The notes under the pieces were generated by a model. It worked only from the letters and a program-made list of their open reading frames with translations, did not search any database and had not been told where the DNA came from. DNA of 64,000 bases from Toxorhynchites rutilus septentrionalis (lineage: Eukaryota > Arthropoda > Insecta > Diptera > Culicidae), in assembly GCF_029784135.1 (NCBI RefSeq), contig NC_073746.1:302075455-302139454 (forward strand), given 5' to 3'. Shown piece by piece: positions 61,899 to 64,000 of the stretch. Numbering within the stretch: the stretch's first letter is position 1; each line of letters starts with the position of its first letter. Both the position numbers and the translations under genes were made by a program.

Positions 61899-64000
61899 GA
61901 CGTAGGACTACGTCTTTCATTTCTATACCGGGGTGTAAAATCAAAGTTTCGAAAACGAAAGCGTTACGCCGGAGACCGAGATTTTGAGCGTTAATAGCTC
62001 CTAAACAACTGAACGAAATGGTATGATAAACACTTCATTCGAAAGATAAAATGTCTACGCGTTCTATACTTGTTACTTTTTGATCCAAAAACTTGTTTCA
62101 ATAGTCTTAAAATTGCTTTCAAAACAGGCTATTGAAATCACCAATCGGTATATAAGCGAGCGCCACTCGGAAATCCACTCAGTTCTATTTGAACAGCGAT
62201 TGGAGCATGTTGTCGCTGTTGTGGTGAAGCTCTTCGTTTATCATGAAAGCGCGGATGAACGGTGTCACCAAGAGCCTGTTTGTGCACCTTAGGCCAGAAG
62301 GGAATCCATCAGGAGGAGAGTGATGCCACAAACGGCTCCCCGGGAAGACATCGCTACACACACATACACGCGCAGAATTATTTCCGTTTGGATGCCATTC
62401 AGCATCGAGAAAGTTCCGGAAAGATCTAATCATTTCTGGAAAATAATCTGCCAGTTCCTCTGGGAATTTAAAAATACATTCATGTGAAAGAGTTTATTTT
62501 AATGTTTTCTAACCATATAACACAGCGATCAAATACATTTGATTTTGTAATTTTTCAACCAAGTGTAATTCGCAGGAAAGCTTCTGAAGATTATTCTTCC
62601 CCATCAGTAGGATATTTCCGTATCCAATATTGTATGCGTACGCAATCGATTATTGCTCAGTCGCCGAAAGTTTCGAGCTCAGAGAGTTCATTCCCCTCTA
62701 GTTTGCCTTCCAAATTGCCATCGTAAACCACACCTTCTTTCGATTCAATCACACACAAAAAGCATACTTAAGCGATATTCTGGTGGTGAGACACATTCAT
62801 TTTTCGTGACGACATCGACAAGACAACATCGTTGCCTAACGTGCTGGAGGAGGTAGACGGCGAAGGATCGACACATACACGCGCAGAATTCTTTCCGTTT
62901 GGATGCCATTCAGCATCGAGAAAGTTCCGGAAAGATCTAATCATTGCTGGAAAATAATCTGCCAGTTCCTCTGGGAATTTAAAAATACATTCATGTGATA
63001 GAGTTTATTTGAATGTTTTCTATCCATGTAACACTGTGACCAAATATGTTTTAATCAAGTGCTATTAACAGATGGTTATCGAGTTAGCATTAACCACTGG
63101 TGGGCTTCCAGTATCGAGGAAAATGTGGAAATATCTAATCGTTACTGAAAATAATCTGCCAGTTCCTCTGGGAATTTTCAAAATATATTCATGTGAAAGA
63201 GTTTAATTGAATGTTTTCTATCCATGTTACACTGTGACCAAATATGTTTCAATCAAGTGCTATTAACAGGTGGTTATCGAGTTGGCATTAACCACTGGTG
63301 GGCTTCCAGTATCGAGGAAAATGTGGAAATATCTAATCGGTACTGAAAATAATCTGCCAGTTTCTCTGGGAATTTAAAAATACATTCATGTGAAAGAGTT
63401 TATTTTTATGTTGGCTATCCATGTAACACTGTGACCAAATACATTTGGTTTTGTGATTTTTCAATCAATCGCAATTAACAGGATAGCTTCTGAAGATTAT
63501 TCTTCCCTATCAGTAGGATATTTCCGTATCCAATATTGTATGCGCCCGCAATCGATTATTGCTCAGTCGCCGGAAGTTCCGAGCTCAGAGAGTTCATTCC
63601 CCTCTAGTTTGCCTTCCAAATTGCCATCGTAAACCACGCCTTCTCTCGATTCAATCACGCACAAAAAGCATACTTAAGCGATATTCTGGTGGTGAGACGC
63701 ATTCATTTTTCGTGAGGACATCGACAAGACAACATTATTGCTGAGGGTGCTGGACAGCGAAGGATCGAGATCTGCCCTGAAACGCAGTTTGTTTGAAACT
63801 GTGAGGGAGCACAGAGAAGCCGATCCTTCAGGAGAAGAGAAGGTGACCATCGAAGCAGCCGCTACACACACACATACACGCACAGAATTCTTTCCGTTTG
63901 TATGCCATTCAGCATCGAGAAAGATCCGGAAAATAATCGATCAGTTCCTCTGGGAATTTAAAAATACATTCATGTGAAAGGGTTTATTTGAATGTTTTCT
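61899..64000 (+). repeat. Rep-A dispersed repeat, distal copy (cut by window end)
   Basis: Same order and orientation as 8930-10990: GACGTAGGACTACGTC (61899-61914), promoter block, (AC)n, units of about 200 bp at about 62450, 62960, 63157 and 63357, then a block from about 63420 that is almost identical to 9700-10290. It continues past the window. Confidence 0.75.
62149..62184 (+). promoter_or_regulatory. TATA plus initiator core promoter in Rep-A
   Basis: TATATAA at 62149-62155 and TCAGTT with A at 62181, the same 32-bp spacing as the other three copies. Confidence 0.5.

Noticed and set aside
1..64000. tRNA, rRNA or snRNA genes
   Set aside because: None recognised by eye. Only tRNA-complementary primer-binding sites were seen, and a dedicated covariance search was not possible.

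Overview
This window looks like nuclear DNA of a culicine mosquito, most likely Aedes. That is inferred from a repeat-packed, AT-rich sequence; from intact BEL/Pao and errantivirus-type LTR retrotransposons; from intronless histone relics that keep histone 3' stem-loops; and from a recurring GACGTAG..CTACGTC motif that I associate from memory with Aedes repeats. I found no intact host gene. Almost every recognisable unit is a mobile element, a nested repeat or a pseudogene.

Layout. 0-9 kb: a long foldback element (87-3213) containing a hAT-like insertion with an 8-bp target duplication, itself containing a 156-bp MITE; smaller MITEs; a transposase relic; and a nested inverted repeat (5.0-6.6 kb). 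8.9-19 kb: copies of a dispersed family (called Rep-A here) in both orientations, two of them carrying a TATA plus initiator core promoter, and a 2.4-kb inverted duplication holding broken histone H3 genes. 19-31 kb: Helitron and foldback relics, two broken histone H2A genes, MITEs, a tandem array of about 108-bp units, further Rep-A and Rep-B repeats.

31.1-38.5 kb: a complete BEL/Pao element on the minus strand. It has apparently identical 445-bp LTRs, a 5-bp target duplication, one uninterrupted 1770-codon Gag-Pol frame and a duplicated primer-binding site. 38.5-42.4 kb: repeats plus a more GC-rich stretch with a possible core promoter.

42.4-60.9 kb: an errantivirus-like Ty3/gypsy element on the minus strand with apparently identical 383-bp LTRs and intact gag, pol and env frames. 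Its leader is split by about 11 kb of inserted DNA. That insert holds three head-to-tail copies of one non-LTR retrotransposon with a restriction-like endonuclease (R4/Dong-like), each bordered by A-runs, and a 1.4-kb block with a Helitron end and a mariner relic that may be a 3' transduction. The env frame has no AUG at its 5' end. A short leader exon with an ATG and a consensus donor is in phase with an acceptor just after pol, so env is probably made from a spliced RNA.

60.9-64 kb: (TA)n, a Helitron 5' end with a coding relic, and another Rep-A copy that runs off the window. The window reads as a layered insertion site: old degenerate DNA elements and histone relics at the bottom, two young LTR elements on top, and a non-LTR family nested inside one of them. 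All comparisons were made by eye, without alignment or database search.
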